Of a DNA stretch of 64,000 nt, positions 32,779 to 42,537 are shown in pieces (the stretch's first letter is position 1; every line of letters starts with the position of its first letter). This DNA is from Algiphilus sp022763315. GTDB lineage: Bacteria; Pseudomonadota; Gammaproteobacteria; Nevskiales; Nevskiaceae. A model generated the notes under the pieces. The model was not told the DNA's origin and ran no database searches. It saw only the letters and a list, made by a program, of their open reading frames with translations. The DNA is taken from assembly GCF_965249985.1 (NCBI RefSeq), contig NZ_OZ252280.1; one strand, given 5' to 3'. A program made the translations under genes and the position numbers.

Positions 32779-35700
32779 TCAGTCCAGACTTACCGCATAT
32801 ACCGTGACCGTACCGGTGATCTCGTTCCCCACCACCAGCAGGTTTTGACCATTGGGGCTGTCCGCGGCCGTGACGAAGACCAGGCCTTCGGGGCCCCAGT
32901 CGCCCGCCGAATCCAGCGGAAGGAGGCCGTCCTGCAGATCCTCGCCGCTGACGGTGAAGTCGCGATTGTTCACGTAGTCGAGGAAGACCGGTTTCCGCGG
33001 ATTCGTGATGTCGTACACCATGATGCCGCCGACACGCTCCTGGCCGATGAAGGCCAGCATGCGGCCATTGACCATGCCGGCCACCACGGCTTCCGTTTCC
33101 GGCCCCTTGGCATCACTGCGGGAGTCACGCTCGGGGGAGCCGTCATCATTGGTGTCGTTGAACAGGAAGAGGGTCTCACCGAAACGGTCCAGATGCGCCG
33201 TAATGCGCTCGAAGTCATCACCGGTATCCGAGACAATGCCGCCGTCGGCGTCCACGATGCTCATCGAGCGAGCGCCAAAGGCGCGGATCTCGTCAAGGTC
33301 ACCATCGCCATCGGTGTCGCCGGCATAGGCCGTGTTGCCGCCGATCTTGTCGCAGGAGATGGTCAGCTCGCCCAGATTCTCATCGTCGGTCAGCGAAGCG
33401 CTGGGGAAGGCGACCGGATCGAGGGTCAGCACCGGCTCGCCGGCATCGCCCTGATCCTTGAGCGCACATTCGTCGGTGCTGCCGCCGCGGCCGTCGCCTT
33501 CGTTGGCGGTGAGGACAAAGTCCTGACCCGCGAGGGTGATGGCATCGATGGTGTCGGGCATGTACAGGCCGCGCACATTGGCCCACGGGCGGATATTGAT
33601 GCACTCCGGGTTGGCTTCGGTGCAATCGCCGTCATCGTCGCTGACGTCGAGGGCATTGGCGGCCAGGCCGTGATCCTTGCCACCCAGACCGATGATGCGC
33701 TCGACCGTCCGGTTCGCGAGGTTGATGACACCGATGGCGTTGTTTTCCTGCAGGCTGACAAAGGCGCGCGTGCCGTCATCAGAGACCGTGATGTACTCCG
33801 GCTCGAGATCGTGCGCCACCGACAACGCATTCGGATTGATGCGCACGCCGGCCGGGAGCTCGGCGGCGCGGCTACCGCCGGCGTTGAAGTCTTCGAAGCC
33901 GACACGGCTGACCACCGCGTTGCCGATGCCGTTGCGGATATCCGCGACAGTCACCGAACCGGGGACGTCATCCGCGAAAACGCGCAGTTCGTCATCGTTG
34001 GCGTCTTCCGGGGTCTCACCCTCATTGGCCGAGAACACCAGATTGCCGTCGGGCGTGAAGCCCACCATGTCCGGCAGCGGGCCGGCCTCGACGCTGCCCA
34101 GATACTGCAGACTCTGCGCGTTGTAGAAACCGATCCGACCATTGTCCGTGGCAGGGTCGGCCTCCAGCGCGGCGGCAACAACCCCCTTGCTGCTCACCGC
34201 CACCGAGTTCACACCGTCGAGCGTAACCCCGGCGGTGGCGTCATCGCTGACCGGGTCCAGCTGTGCGATGCGCTGCATGTTGGCCGGATTGCTGAAGTCG
34301 AAGACATCAATGGTGCCGGCGTCGGAGTTGATCACGAACAGACGCTGCGAGGCCGGGTCGTGCGCGACGATCTCGGCGGCGCCTTCATCGAAGTTGGCGC
34401 CCGGCACCAGCACGCGGCCGATCTGACTCAACACGCTCCGGGTCGGCAGCGTCATCACGCTGTCGCTGGCGCCTTCCGCCAGATTCTGGATGCGGAGATC
34501 GGCTTCCACCGGCATTTCGGCCATGTTGAAGGCGCTATCCGCACTCGGATGGAAGGCCAACAGATACTCGGCCAGGGCATCCTGCTCGCCGCCGGCTTCC
34601 GAGAAGCTGGTCATGCCGGGATCAACGGTGACGTCGACCCGCTGCGGGTCGCTCAGACCATTCAGCGGATAGCCGTCGCCGCAGCTCTCACCCACCTGAC
34701 CCACGCACTTGGCGATGAAGTCGAGGATGACCAGACGGAAGCGACGGGTGGCGTCGCCCACCACCATGCCGTCGGCCACGACCTGATCGATGACCGCCCC
34801 ACTGTCATCGACCACGGCGAGCGTGCGCAGCCGATCTCCGTTGATGTTCGGGTCCGCCTGATTGGTATCGCCCGCTTCGCTGGCGCGCGCCGTACGGCTC
34901 ACATCAAAGCTGAAGCGCAGTCCGCTGACCTGCGGGAACTGGCCTGGGGTCGCACCGTCGCCACTGCGCGACACGGCATGCTCCATGATGTCGGCCAACT
35001 CGGCTGCGGTCACACTCAGCAGGGTCAAGCCGTTGTTGAAGCGGAGCGCGGTTTCCAGGTCGAGTTGGGAAATGCCGCCGGCCGGCTTGCCACTGCTCGG
35101 GTTGGCAGCAGGCGCAAGGAACTGAAGGTCATCGACATCCGTCGAGCCCGGCGGAAAGACGGCACGGCCGATGTCATCACGGATGCCGCCGCCGTTCTTC
35201 AGCGAGATCAAGGTGGTGGCATCCTCCTGCTGTGCCACCCACAAGTTGGCGTCCGCCGTCAGGTTGCCCAGATTGGTTTCCTGCGTGCGCACCGCGCCGC
35301 GACGCCCGTCGAGATACACATCGGTGAAGCCGAGAACGTTCCCGTCCTTGGTCTGCAACACCGCTTCCAGCGCATCGGTGATGGCCACCACCGTATCGAT
35401 CGGCGAGAAGCTGCTGTTGGGCAGCATGTCGCTGGCATAGGCGCCGCTCACGCCGGTATCGATGCTGTCGAGATCGAGCACGCCGTTGGCATCGAATTCG
35501 ACCACGAGCCGGCCGAGGTAGGTGAAATCACCCGCCGTATTGACCAGCAGAACGGGATTGCCGTCCGCAGCGGTGAGTTCGATCGGATAGCTGTCGGCTG
35601 CCTGATCGCCGTCGCGCAGACGATCATTGCTGTCGGCGAGGATCGTATTGGAGCCGCCGGCGATGATGATGTCGACGCCACGCAGCAGGGTGGCCAACTC

Positions 35701-36588
35701 ACGCTCCACCGCCAGCTGCTGCATGTGCGCCAGCAGCACGATCTTGTCCACGCCCTGGCCCACCAGCGCGTCGATGCTGGGCTGAATGGCAGCGGCCAAC
35801 TCCGCCACGCTGCTGCCCGGTGCGGGCGTGATCGCCAGACCGGTGGTATCCGTGATGCTCGGCAGACTCGGGACGCTCGTGCCGACAATGCCGATGGTCT
35901 CGCCCGCCACCTGAACGGTGGCGCTACCAGCGACACTGTTCGCACGCGCGGCCTGGCCATCCGGTACGGTCAGTTCCGCCAGGTCGACGTCTTCGTCATC
36001 CGCCGTACCCGAGAAATCGATATTGGCCGACAGATAGGGGAACTGCGCGCCGGGCCAGCTGCCGTCACTGGCGATCAGTGCAGCAAGACCACCCGGTCCG
36101 ACGTCGAGGTCGTGGTTACCCACCACCGAAGCCTGCACGCCCAGCGCATTCAGCCAGGCGATATTGGCGCGACCCGCGTCGGGCTCACCGAGCACACCGG
36201 CGAGACTGTCGTCGCCGGCAGCGAAGAACTCGGGCCCAGGGATGAAGTTATCGCCGGAGCTCAGCAGCAGGGTGTTGTTGGGCTTTTCAGAACGGAAGCC
36301 ATCGACAAGCGCGGAGAAGTTGCGGACATCGTCTGCGCCACCGGCCCCATCGACATCGGCGAAGTGGAGCAACTGCAGCTCGAAGGTGGAAGGAGCACCA
36401 CCGCCGTTGCCGCCCCCGTTCCCGCCGCCATTGCCACCACCATTGCCACCGCCATTTCCGACGCTGCCGCCGTTGCCGGTGTCATCGGCGAACACGACGC
36501 GGTCATTAATGCCGTCGCACGCTGCCACCCCCAATGCCATGGCCGCCGCAAACGCCGCACGCCACATCGCCTTGTTGCCCATTCCCAC
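32779..36588 (-). CDS. Large lipoprotein: metallophosphatase/5'-nucleotidase fused to a choice-of-anchor-I beta-propeller
   Basis: 1269 residues. The lipobox ends Val-Ala-Ala-Cys near residue 24. A low-complexity Asn-Gly-Gly-Gly linker covers about 40-65. From about 70 to 330 there is a metallophosphatase (Ser-Gly-Asp-Asn-Phe, Gly-Asn-His-Asp-Leu-Asp and Ala-His-Met-Gln motifs), then a 5'-nucleotidase C-terminal-like domain to about 650. From about 690 to the end is a beta-propeller/choice-of-anchor I domain (Val-Ser-Asp-Asp-Gly-Thr-Arg-Ala-Phe, Glu-Gly-Asp-Gly-Arg-Gly, Asp-Thr-Asp-Gly-Asp-Gly-Asp). The Asp-Thr-Asp-Gly-Asp-Gly-Asp run suggests calcium binding. It is likely a surface or periplasmic phosphoesterase for organic phosphorus. 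It ends at a strong terminator. Confidence 0.85.
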   Translation of the reverse strand: MGMGNKAMWRAAFAAAMALGVAACDGINDRVVFADDTGNGGSVGNGGGNGGGNGGGNGGGNGGGAPSTFELQLLHFADVDGAGGADDVRNFSALVDGFRSEKPNNTLLLSSGDNFIPGPEFFAAGDDSLAGVLGEPDAGRANIAWLNALGVQASVVGNHDLDVGPGGLAALIASDGSWPGAQFPYLSANIDFSGTADDEDVDLAELTVPDGQAARANSVAGSATVQVAGETIGIVGTSVPSLPSITDTTGLAITPAPGSSVAELAAAIQPSIDALVGQGVDKIVLLAHMQQLAVERELATLLRGVDIIIAGGSNTILADSNDRLRDGDQAADSYPIELTAADGNPVLLVNTAGDFTYLGRLVVEFDANGVLDLDSIDTGVSGAYASDMLPNSSFSPIDTVVAITDALEAVLQTKDGNVLGFTDVYLDGRRGAVRTQETNLGNLTADANLWVAQQEDATTLISLKNGGGIRDDIGRAVFPPGSTDVDDLQFLAPAANPSSGKPAGGISQLDLETALRFNNGLTLLSVTAAELADIMEHAVSRSGDGATPGQFPQVSGLRFSFDVSRTARASEAGDTNQADPNINGDRLRTLAVVDDSGAVIDQVVADGMVVGDATRRFRLVILDFIAKCVGQVGESCGDGYPLNGLSDPQRVDVTVDPGMTSFSEAGGEQDALAEYLLAFHPSADSAFNMAEMPVEADLRIQNLAEGASDSVMTLPTRSVLSQIGRVLVPGANFDEGAAEIVAHDPASQRLFVINSDAGTIDVFDFSNPANMQRIAQLDPVSDDATAGVTLDGVNSVAVSSKGVVAAALEADPATDNGRIGFYNAQSLQYLGSVEAGPLPDMVGFTPDGNLVFSANEGETPEDANDDELRVFADDVPGSVTVADIRNGIGNAVVSRVGFEDFNAGGSRAAELPAGVRINPNALSVAHDLEPEYITVSDDGTRAFVSLQENNAIGVINLANRTVERIIGLGGKDHGLAANALDVSDDDGDCTEANPECINIRPWANVRGLYMPDTIDAITLAGQDFVLTANEGDGRGGSTDECALKDQGDAGEPVLTLDPVAFPSASLTDDENLGELTISCDKIGGNTAYAGDTDGDGDLDEIRAFGARSMSIVDADGGIVSDTGDDFERITAHLDRFGETLFLFNDTNDDGSPERDSRSDAKGPETEAVVAGMVNGRMLAFIGQERVGGIMVYDITNPRKPVFLDYVNNRDFTVSGEDLQDGLLPLDSAGDWGPEGLVFVTAADSPNGQNLLVVGNEITGTVTVYAVSLD

Positions 36589-36926
36589 TCCCTGAACTGA
36601 ACGAATCGTGAAGCGCGGAATAAAAGCAGGGCTGTGTTACAGCACGTTGACGGTGGAAGTCCTGATCTTGTTTGTCTCAGACGACTGCAACATTGCGCCC
36701 TTTTGCGTCAGCGCCCAGCGCCCAGCGCAAACGGCATGTCGCGTTCTTCAAGCGGAACGGAAGTCCTCCCGCTATCGCGGGTCGCCATGGTGTCGCGATT
36801 CATGACGGCATGCGCCTCCGATCGGGCGAATGGCGCTCCGCGACCTCGTCCGAAAGGTGGTGGACGCTGTCTGGGTCGGCAGGCATACTGACTTTTGTGA
36901 ATCCAAATTCATTTTGAGGATCGGTC
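36589..36926. other. 338-base gap between the phosphatase gene and the IcmF gene
   Basis: This divergent region should hold both promoters. A 65-residue plus-strand frame at 36608 has no ribosome-binding site or recognisable features and is not called. Seen: a short GCTGT/ACAGC repeat just after the phosphatase start and a TGAAT-CCAA-ATTCA repeat at 36898-36911 just before the IcmF ribosome-binding site. No other structure stands out. Confidence 0.6.
36861..36889 (+). promoter_or_regulatory. Candidate sigma70-like promoter for IcmF
   Basis: TGGACG and CATACT separated by 17 bases, each four of six to consensus. The -10 box ends 37 bases before the ATG, and GAGG lies 8-11 bases ahead of the start. 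It is weak; offered because spacing and position fit. Confidence 0.3.
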
Positions 36927-39900
36927 ATGCCCCAGTCGCACGCTCGCAGCAAGGATGAACAGCCGCTTCCGGCCGAAGACCAAAGCCCGCTGCGCATCGT
37001 TACCGCCGCCAGCCTGTTCGACGGCCACGATGCCGCGATCAACATCATGCGGCGCATGATCCAGGCGCGCGGCGCCGAAGTCATTCATCTGGGGCACAAC
37101 CGCTCCGTGGAGGACATCGTCCGCGCCGCCATTCAGGAAGACGCCGATGGCATTGCCCTTTCCAGCTATCAGGGCGGCCACAACGAGTTCTTCGGCTACA
37201 TGGTCGAGATGCTCGAGGCGCGCGGCGCCGGCCACATCCGCGTGTTCGGCGGCGGCGGCGGCACCATCACGCCGGAGGAAGCCAAGGCGCTGCACGACAA
37301 GGGTGTGGAGCGCATCTACCATCCCAATGACGGGGCCCAGCTCGGCCTGGACGGCATGATCGGCGATCTGATCGACCGGACCCACAAGGCGCGTCAGGCG
37401 CGCGGCGTGGCGCGCCCCGACACCGAGGCACTGGCCCAGCCGGCCGCCGACGATCAGGGCCTGGCCGACGCCCTGTCGCTGATCGAGGACGGCGTGCTGA
37501 GCGAGGACCAGCGCGGGCAGCTGCATCGTCAATGGCAGCTCGCCGCCGGCAAGACGCCGGTGGTGGGCATCACGGGCACCGGCGGTGCGGGCAAGTCCTC
37601 GGTGGTCGACGAGCTGATGCTGCGCTTCCTGGGCGCCTTCTCCGAGATGCGGATCGCCATCCTGGCGGTGGACCCGACCCGGCGGAAATCCGGCGGCGCC
37701 CTGCTGGGCGATCGCATCCGCATGAACAGCCTGCGCAGCGAGCGGCTCTATATGCGCTCGATGGCGACCCGCCGGGCGCACGCCGCGACCACCGAGATGC
37801 TGCAGGATGCTATTGCCTATCTGCGCGCCCAACCCTTTGATCTGATCCTGGTCGAGACCGCCGGCATCGGGCAGAGCGATTCCGAGATTGTCGATCTGGT
37901 CGACTTCCCGATGTATGTCATGACCAGTGACTACGGCGCGGCCAGTCAGCTCGAGAAGATCGACATGCTCGACTTCGCCGAACTGGTGGTGCTTAACAAG
38001 TACGACCGTCGCGGTGCCGAGGACGCCCTGCGCGACGTCAAGAAGCAGTGGAAGCGCAACCGCACCGCCTTCTCGCTCGCCGACGATCAGGTGCCGGTCT
38101 ACCCCACCATCGCCAGCCAGTTCAACGACCCGGGCGTGACCTGGATGTTCTCCGAGCTGTGTCGCCTGCTGCGCGAGAAGCTGGAGCTCCCGGCAGAGGC
38201 CTGGACACCGTCGGTGGACACCAGCGTCAAGGAGCCGCGCGAGACTGTGCTGATCCCCGGTGCGCGCAATCGCTATCTGGCGGAAATCGCCGAATCCGGT
38301 CGCGCCACCAATACCCGCGTCGATGAACAAGCCGAGGCCGCCGAGCGCGCGCAGCACTTCTATGCCGCACTCAGCGAGCTGGAAGACCCGAAGCTGCCGG
38401 AGCCGCTGGAGGCCTACGAACGCGATTTCCTCCAGGCCGACGACGATCGCAGCCTGTTGCGCCTGCGCCAGCGCTATCAAGACGCACTGGACAGCCTCGA
38501 TAGCGACGCCCTCAGCGCGCTGCGCGCCTGGCCCGAGCGCTACCATGCGGTGACCGATGAGGTCAACGAGTACCAGGTGCGCGACAAGACCATTCGCGTC
38601 GAGAACTACCGCGAATCCCTGTCGCATCAGAAGATTCCCAAGATTGCCGCCCCCACTACAAGCCAGTGGGGCGAACAGCTGCGCTTCCTGCTCAAGGAGA
38701 ATCTGCCGGGCGCCTATCCCTACACCGCCGGTGTCTATCCCTACCGGCGCAGCGGCGAAGACCCCATCCGCATGTTCGCGGGCGAAGGTACGCCGGAGCG
38801 CACCAACCGCCGCTTCCACTATCTGTCGCAGGGCAACGACGTGGCGCGTCTGTCCACCGCCTTCGACTCGGTCACTCTCTATGGCGAAGATCCCGCCGAG
38901 CGGCCGGACATCTTCGGCAAGGTGGGCAATTCCGGCGTGTCCATCGCCACGCTGGACGACATGAAGAAGCTCTATTCGGGCTTCGACCTGTGCGCGCCCA
39001 CCACCTCGGTCTCGATGACCATCAACGGCCCGGCGCCGATGATTCTGGCGATGTTCATGAACACCGCCATCGACCAGCAGGTGGAGAAATACCTGCGCGA
39101 GGACCCCAAGCGCTGGGAAGCGGCCGAAAAGAAGATCAAGGACATCTACGCCGATCGACCGCGCCCGGAATACAGCGGAGACCTGCCCGACGGCAACGAC
39201 GGGCTCGGCCTGGGGCTGCTCGGCGTCACCGGCGACGAGGTGGTGGACGCCGAGACCTATCAGCGTATCGCCGCCGAGGCCATGTCCACGGTCCGCGGCA
39301 CGGTGCAGGCCGACATCCTCAAGGAGGACCAGGCGCAGAACACCTGCATCTTCTCCACCGAGTTCGCGCTGCGCATGATGGGCGACATTCAGGAAGCCTT
39401 CGTGCAGCGCAAGGTGCGCAATTTCTACTCGGTGAGCATTTCCGGGTATCACATCGCCGAAGCCGGGGCGAATCCGATCAGCCAGCTCGCCTTCACGCTG
39501 TCCAATGGCTTCACCATCGTGGAGTACTACCTGGCGCGCGGCATGAAGATCGATGACTTCGCGCCCAATCTGTCCTTCTTCTTCTCCAACGGCATGGACC
39601 CGGAGTACTCGGTCATCGGCCGCGTCGCGCGCCGCATCTGGGCGCGCGCCATGCGCGAGCGCTACGGCGCCAGCGCCCGCAGCCAGATGCTGAAGTACCA
39701 CATCCAGACTTCGGGCCGTTCGCTGCACGCGCAGGAAATCCAGTTCAACGACATCCGTACCACGCTGCAGGCGCTCTACGCCCTGCTCGACAACTGCAAC
39801 AGCCTGCACACCAACGCCTATGACGAGGCCATCACCACGCCCACCGAGGAATCGGTACGGCGCGCGGTGGCCATCCAGCTCATCATCAACAAGGAGCTGG

Positions 39901-40397
39901 GCATCAACTTCTGCGAGAACCCGTGGCAGGGCAGCCATTTCATCGAACAGCTCACCGATCTGGTCGAGGAAGCCGTGTACAAGGAGTTCGAATCGATCAG
40001 CGAACGCGGCGGTGTGCTCGGCGCGATGGACACCATGTACCAACGCGGCAAGATCCAGGACGAATCGATGTATTACGAGCACAAGAAGTACGACGGCTCG
40101 CTGCCATTGGTTGGCGTCAACACCTTCCTGTCCAAGGATCACGGCGGCGAAATCACCACCGAGATCGAACTGATCCGTTCCAGCGAGGAAGAGCGCACCC
40201 AGCAGATCCGTACCGTCGAGGCCTTCCGCGCCGCACGCCGCAGCCAGGCCGGCGACGCCCTGACCGAGCTGCAACGTACGGCCCGCGAGCGACGCAATAC
40301 CTTTGACAGCCTGCTGCAGGCGGTGAAATATCACTCCTTGGGCGAAATCAGCCACGCCCTGTATGCCGTTGGCGGCGAATACCGTCGCAACATGTAA
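36927..40397 (+). CDS. icmF: Fused isobutyryl-CoA mutase (IcmF)
   Basis: 1156 residues, slightly long for IcmF. The N-terminal B12-binding domain (about 20-155) has Leu-Phe-Asp-Gly-His-Asp-Ala-Ala-Ile, the His being the cobalt ligand. The middle is a G-protein chaperone (MeaI/ArgK type) with P-loop Gly-Thr-Gly-Gly-Ala-Gly-Lys-Ser-Ser near 214 and Asn-Lys-Tyr-Asp near 356. The C-terminal mutase barrel (from about 580) has Arg-Met-Phe-Ala-Gly, Ser-Met-Thr-Ile-Asn-Gly-Pro-Ala-Pro and Tyr-His-Ile-Gln-Thr-Ser-Gly-Arg-Ser. The single chain converts isobutyryl-CoA to n-butyryl-CoA with coenzyme B12; some IcmF proteins also act on isovaleryl- or pivalyl-CoA. Substrate choice is not read from sequence. 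It is followed after 26 bases by a DUF4334 gene. Confidence 0.93.
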   Translation: MPQSHARSKDEQPLPAEDQSPLRIVTAASLFDGHDAAINIMRRMIQARGAEVIHLGHNRSVEDIVRAAIQEDADGIALSSYQGGHNEFFGYMVEMLEARGAGHIRVFGGGGGTITPEEAKALHDKGVERIYHPNDGAQLGLDGMIGDLIDRTHKARQARGVARPDTEALAQPAADDQGLADALSLIEDGVLSEDQRGQLHRQWQLAAGKTPVVGITGTGGAGKSSVVDELMLRFLGAFSEMRIAILAVDPTRRKSGGALLGDRIRMNSLRSERLYMRSMATRRAHAATTEMLQDAIAYLRAQPFDLILVETAGIGQSDSEIVDLVDFPMYVMTSDYGAASQLEKIDMLDFAELVVLNKYDRRGAEDALRDVKKQWKRNRTAFSLADDQVPVYPTIASQFNDPGVTWMFSELCRLLREKLELPAEAWTPSVDTSVKEPRETVLIPGARNRYLAEIAESGRATNTRVDEQAEAAERAQHFYAALSELEDPKLPEPLEAYERDFLQADDDRSLLRLRQRYQDALDSLDSDALSALRAWPERYHAVTDEVNEYQVRDKTIRVENYRESLSHQKIPKIAAPTTSQWGEQLRFLLKENLPGAYPYTAGVYPYRRSGEDPIRMFAGEGTPERTNRRFHYLSQGNDVARLSTAFDSVTLYGEDPAERPDIFGKVGNSGVSIATLDDMKKLYSGFDLCAPTTSVSMTINGPAPMILAMFMNTAIDQQVEKYLREDPKRWEAAEKKIKDIYADRPRPEYSGDLPDGNDGLGLGLLGVTGDEVVDAETYQRIAAEAMSTVRGTVQADILKEDQAQNTCIFSTEFALRMMGDIQEAFVQRKVRNFYSVSISGYHIAEAGANPISQLAFTLSNGFTIVEYYLARGMKIDDFAPNLSFFFSNGMDPEYSVIGRVARRIWARAMRERYGASARSQMLKYHIQTSGRSLHAQEIQFNDIRTTLQALYALLDNCNSLHTNAYDEAITTPTEESVRRAVAIQLIINKELGINFCENPWQGSHFIEQLTDLVEEAVYKEFESISERGGVLGAMDTMYQRGKIQDESMYYEHKKYDGSLPLVGVNTFLSKDHGGEITTEIELIRSSEEERTQQIRTVEAFRAARRSQAGDALTELQRTARERRNTFDSLLQAVKYHSLGEISHALYAVGGEYRRNM

Positions 40398-40423
40398 AGG
40401 CCCCGTGCCGCAGGAGACCCGCC

Positions 40424-40966
40424 ATGCCGTTTGATGCCACCCAGACCCTCGGAACCGGACGCGCCTCCGAAGACGAGGCCTTCGCCTTCTACGATCAGCT
40501 CGACCCCGTCGACTGCGACTTCATGCTTGGCCGCTGGCGGGGGGACGGCTACACCACCGGCCACGCCTTGGACGGCGTGCTTGAAGCCTTCGGTTGGTAT
40601 GGCAAGGAGTTCGTCGATGTCGACCACGTGCACCCACTGCTGTTCTCCACGCGCAGCGGCGGCATCCGCAAGCTGAACCCCGCCCTGATGCCGCTGAAGA
40701 CCGGCCTGCGCTTCCCGCAGCTCAACAACGGCTTCAGCGCCGGCCTCTTCCCGTGGCTCCAGCCGCTACTGGCCACCGGCAGCTCCAAGGCCCGGCTGCG
40801 CATGACCGAATACCGCGGCAAGATCAGCGCCACGATGTGCTACGACCAGCGGCCGATCCACGATGTCTTCCGCCGTGTCGATGACAGCACCGTGCTCGGC
40901 GCGATGGATTTCAAGGGTATGGACCAGACCCTGTTTTTCCTGTTGCGCCGCGAGCAGCCGCGCTAG
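40424..40966 (+). CDS. GXWXG/DUF4334 domain protein
   Basis: 180 residues. Gly-Arg-Trp-Arg-Gly (GXWXG) near residue 36 is followed by the DUF4334 part with Trp-Tyr-Gly-Lys, His-Pro-Leu-Leu-Phe, Arg-Met-Thr-Glu-Tyr-Arg-Gly and a final Tyr-Asp-Gln-Arg-Pro-Ile-His-Asp. No signal peptide. The family is of unknown function, beta-rich and possibly small-molecule binding. It follows icmF closely with GGAG before its ATG, so they may be co-transcribed. It ends eight bases from the converging methyltransferase gene. Confidence 0.82.
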   Translation: MPFDATQTLGTGRASEDEAFAFYDQLDPVDCDFMLGRWRGDGYTTGHALDGVLEAFGWYGKEFVDVDHVHPLLFSTRSGGIRKLNPALMPLKTGLRFPQLNNGFSAGLFPWLQPLLATGSSKARLRMTEYRGKISATMCYDQRPIHDVFRRVDDSTVLGAMDFKGMDQTLFFLLRREQPR

Positions 40967-40974
40967 CGTCCGCC

Positions 40975-41592
40975 TCAGGCGGCGCGCGCGCTGCCCGTGC
41001 GCACGTAGGTCCAGGGCTTGGGCCCCTTGAGATAACGCGCATCCATGTCGTGGATATGGAATCCCCCCTGCTCCAGCAAGGCGGGAATATCCCGGTCGAG
41101 CTGACAGCCGCCGGCAATCTTGCTCCAGCCTGGCGACAACCGGTGCTGCCAGCGCTGCACCGCGGCATCGGGCGCCAGCCCGTGCTCGCTGAACAGGAGG
41201 TCCCCACCCGGCTTGAGCACGCGGCGCATTTCGTGCAGCGCCGCCACCGGGTCCGGGATCGTGCACAGCGAAAAGGTGCAGACCACGGTGTCGAAGCTGT
41301 GGTCGGCGGCCGGAATGCCCTCGGCCGAGATACTGAGCAATTCCACCTCCATGCCGGCCGCCGCCGCCCGCTGGCGCGCCTTGGCGTGCATGGTCTCGGC
41401 CGGGTCGAGGCCCACGAGCTGTTCGACCTGGAGCGGCGCGTAGAACGGAAAATTGCGCCCGGTCCCAATGCCGATCTCCAATACGCGTCCGCGCGCCCGC
41501 GGCAGAAGTGCTGCCCGCTGACGCTGAATGGCCTTCATGCCACAACAGGCGTCGAGCACCACCGGCAGGATATGGTCGTCATAGAAGGACAC
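40975..41592 (-). CDS. Class I SAM-dependent methyltransferase (UbiE/METTL7-like)
   Basis: 205 residues from a GTG start (then Ser-Phe-Tyr-Asp-Asp-His-Ile) with GGAG before it. The frame extends 24 codons upstream to an ATG at 41664, less supported because relatives begin near Ser-Phe-Tyr. SAM motif I is Val-Leu-Glu-Ile-Gly-Ile-Gly-Thr-Gly. Post motifs are Val-Gly-Leu-Asp-Pro and Phe-Asp-Thr-Val-Val-Cys-Thr-Phe, then Leu-Lys-Pro-Gly-Gly-Asp. It probably methylates a small or lipid molecule. The start of the upstream SDR operon partner is 58 bases away. Confidence 0.82.
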   Translation of the reverse strand: MSFYDDHILPVVLDACCGMKAIQRQRAALLPRARGRVLEIGIGTGRNFPFYAPLQVEQLVGLDPAETMHAKARQRAAAAGMEVELLSISAEGIPAADHSFDTVVCTFSLCTIPDPVAALHEMRRVLKPGGDLLFSEHGLAPDAAVQRWQHRLSPGWSKIAGGCQLDRDIPALLEQGGFHIHDMDARYLKGPKPWTYVRTGSARAA

Positions 41593-41650
41593 GGCAGACT
41601 CCGCGGAAGCAAGGTACCCGATTGTACTGGGGACCTCGCCGCCAAGCGGC

Positions 41651-42439
41651 TCAGGGTGTGGCAACGCGGCGCAACAGCCAGGCGAAGAGCCCCGGCGTAA
41701 AGCGCTTCAGATAGACATAGAAGCGCTCGCGGCCCATGGTCACTTCGTAGCGGTTGCGTTCCACCGCCTTCCAGATGCGCTGCGCGCATTCGTCGGGGGC
41801 CATGCCTGCCGCGGTGCTCGCCTCCACCTGCCCATTCGGACGCCCATCGCCGGTGAGGGCATTGGCCGACACCTGGGTCGCGACGAAGCCGGGACAGGCC
41901 AGCGTGAAGCGCACCCCCTCGGACCAGTACTCCGCCGCAGCCGCGTCGAAAAAGCCATGCAGCGCGTGCTTGGCGGCGGCATAGCCGCTGCGCAGGGGTG
42001 AGCTGATGGTGCCGACCACGCTGCTGACGGTGACGATATGGCCCCCGCTGCGCGCCACCATGCTGGGCAATACCGCCTTGCTGAGGGCAACGACCGCGAA
42101 GAAATCCAGCTCCATCAAGCGGCGATAAACCTGCATGTCGGTGTCACGGATCAGACTGCGTTGCGACAGGCCAGCATTGTTGACCAGCACATCGATCGGG
42201 CCGACCAGGGCCTCGGCCTGCTCCAGCGCGGCATCGGCATCCACCGTCATCAGATCCAGGGGCAGTCGTGCGCAGGGGCTGAAGGCCTCGCAACGCGCTT
42301 GCACGCGCTTCAGTTCCTCTTCACGGCGTGCCGTCAACACAAGGCGCGCACCGCGTTGCGCGGCCGCGACCGCGAGCGCTTCTCCAATGCCGCCGGAGGC
42401 GCCGGTGATCCAGACGGCCTTTTCCCCGAGATCGCGCAT
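41651..42439 (-). CDS. Short-chain dehydrogenase/reductase
   Basis: 262 residues from the ATG with GGAGGA close upstream. The longer frame is not supported. Nucleotide motif Thr-Gly-Ala-Ser-Gly-Gly-Ile-Gly, Asn-Asn-Ala-Gly, catalytic Ser-Ser-Val and Tyr-Ala-Ala-Ala-Lys. The C-terminal aromatic/hydrophobic tail (Leu-Phe-Ala-Trp-Leu-Leu-Arg-Arg) resembles membrane-associated DHRS7-like SDRs. It points away from the carbonic-anhydrase-like gene and toward the methyltransferase. Substrate unknown. Confidence 0.87.
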   Translation of the reverse strand: MRDLGEKAVWITGASGGIGEALAVAAAQRGARLVLTARREEELKRVQARCEAFSPCARLPLDLMTVDADAALEQAEALVGPIDVLVNNAGLSQRSLIRDTDMQVYRRLMELDFFAVVALSKAVLPSMVARSGGHIVTVSSVVGTISSPLRSGYAAAKHALHGFFDAAAAEYWSEGVRFTLACPGFVATQVSANALTGDGRPNGQVEASTAAGMAPDECAQRIWKAVERNRYEVTMGRERFYVYLKRFTPGLFAWLLRRVATP

Positions 42440-42537
42440 TGCATCCTCCTCCGCAAGGCATGGCGGTAAGCCCGCATTGCTTGTGGCTATTCCGAGCGCT
42501 GGGCATAGTGACACAACATTTTCAACGAGACTGCCCT

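Noticed and set aside
32212..36600. Plus-strand open frame of 1462 codons opposite the metallophosphatase gene
   Set aside because: No ribosome-binding site or recognisable domain. It reads through the intrinsic terminator and the opposing gene has clear motifs.
36608..36805. Small plus-strand frame in the gap before icmF
   Set aside because: No ribosome-binding site, no recognisable motif, and it lies in a promoter region.
36909..40355. Minus-strand open frame of 1148 codons opposite icmF
   Set aside because: It is the mirror of a well-conserved IcmF coding frame. The composition (His/Val/Gly/Asp-rich, no domains) is typical of antisense frames in GC-rich genes.
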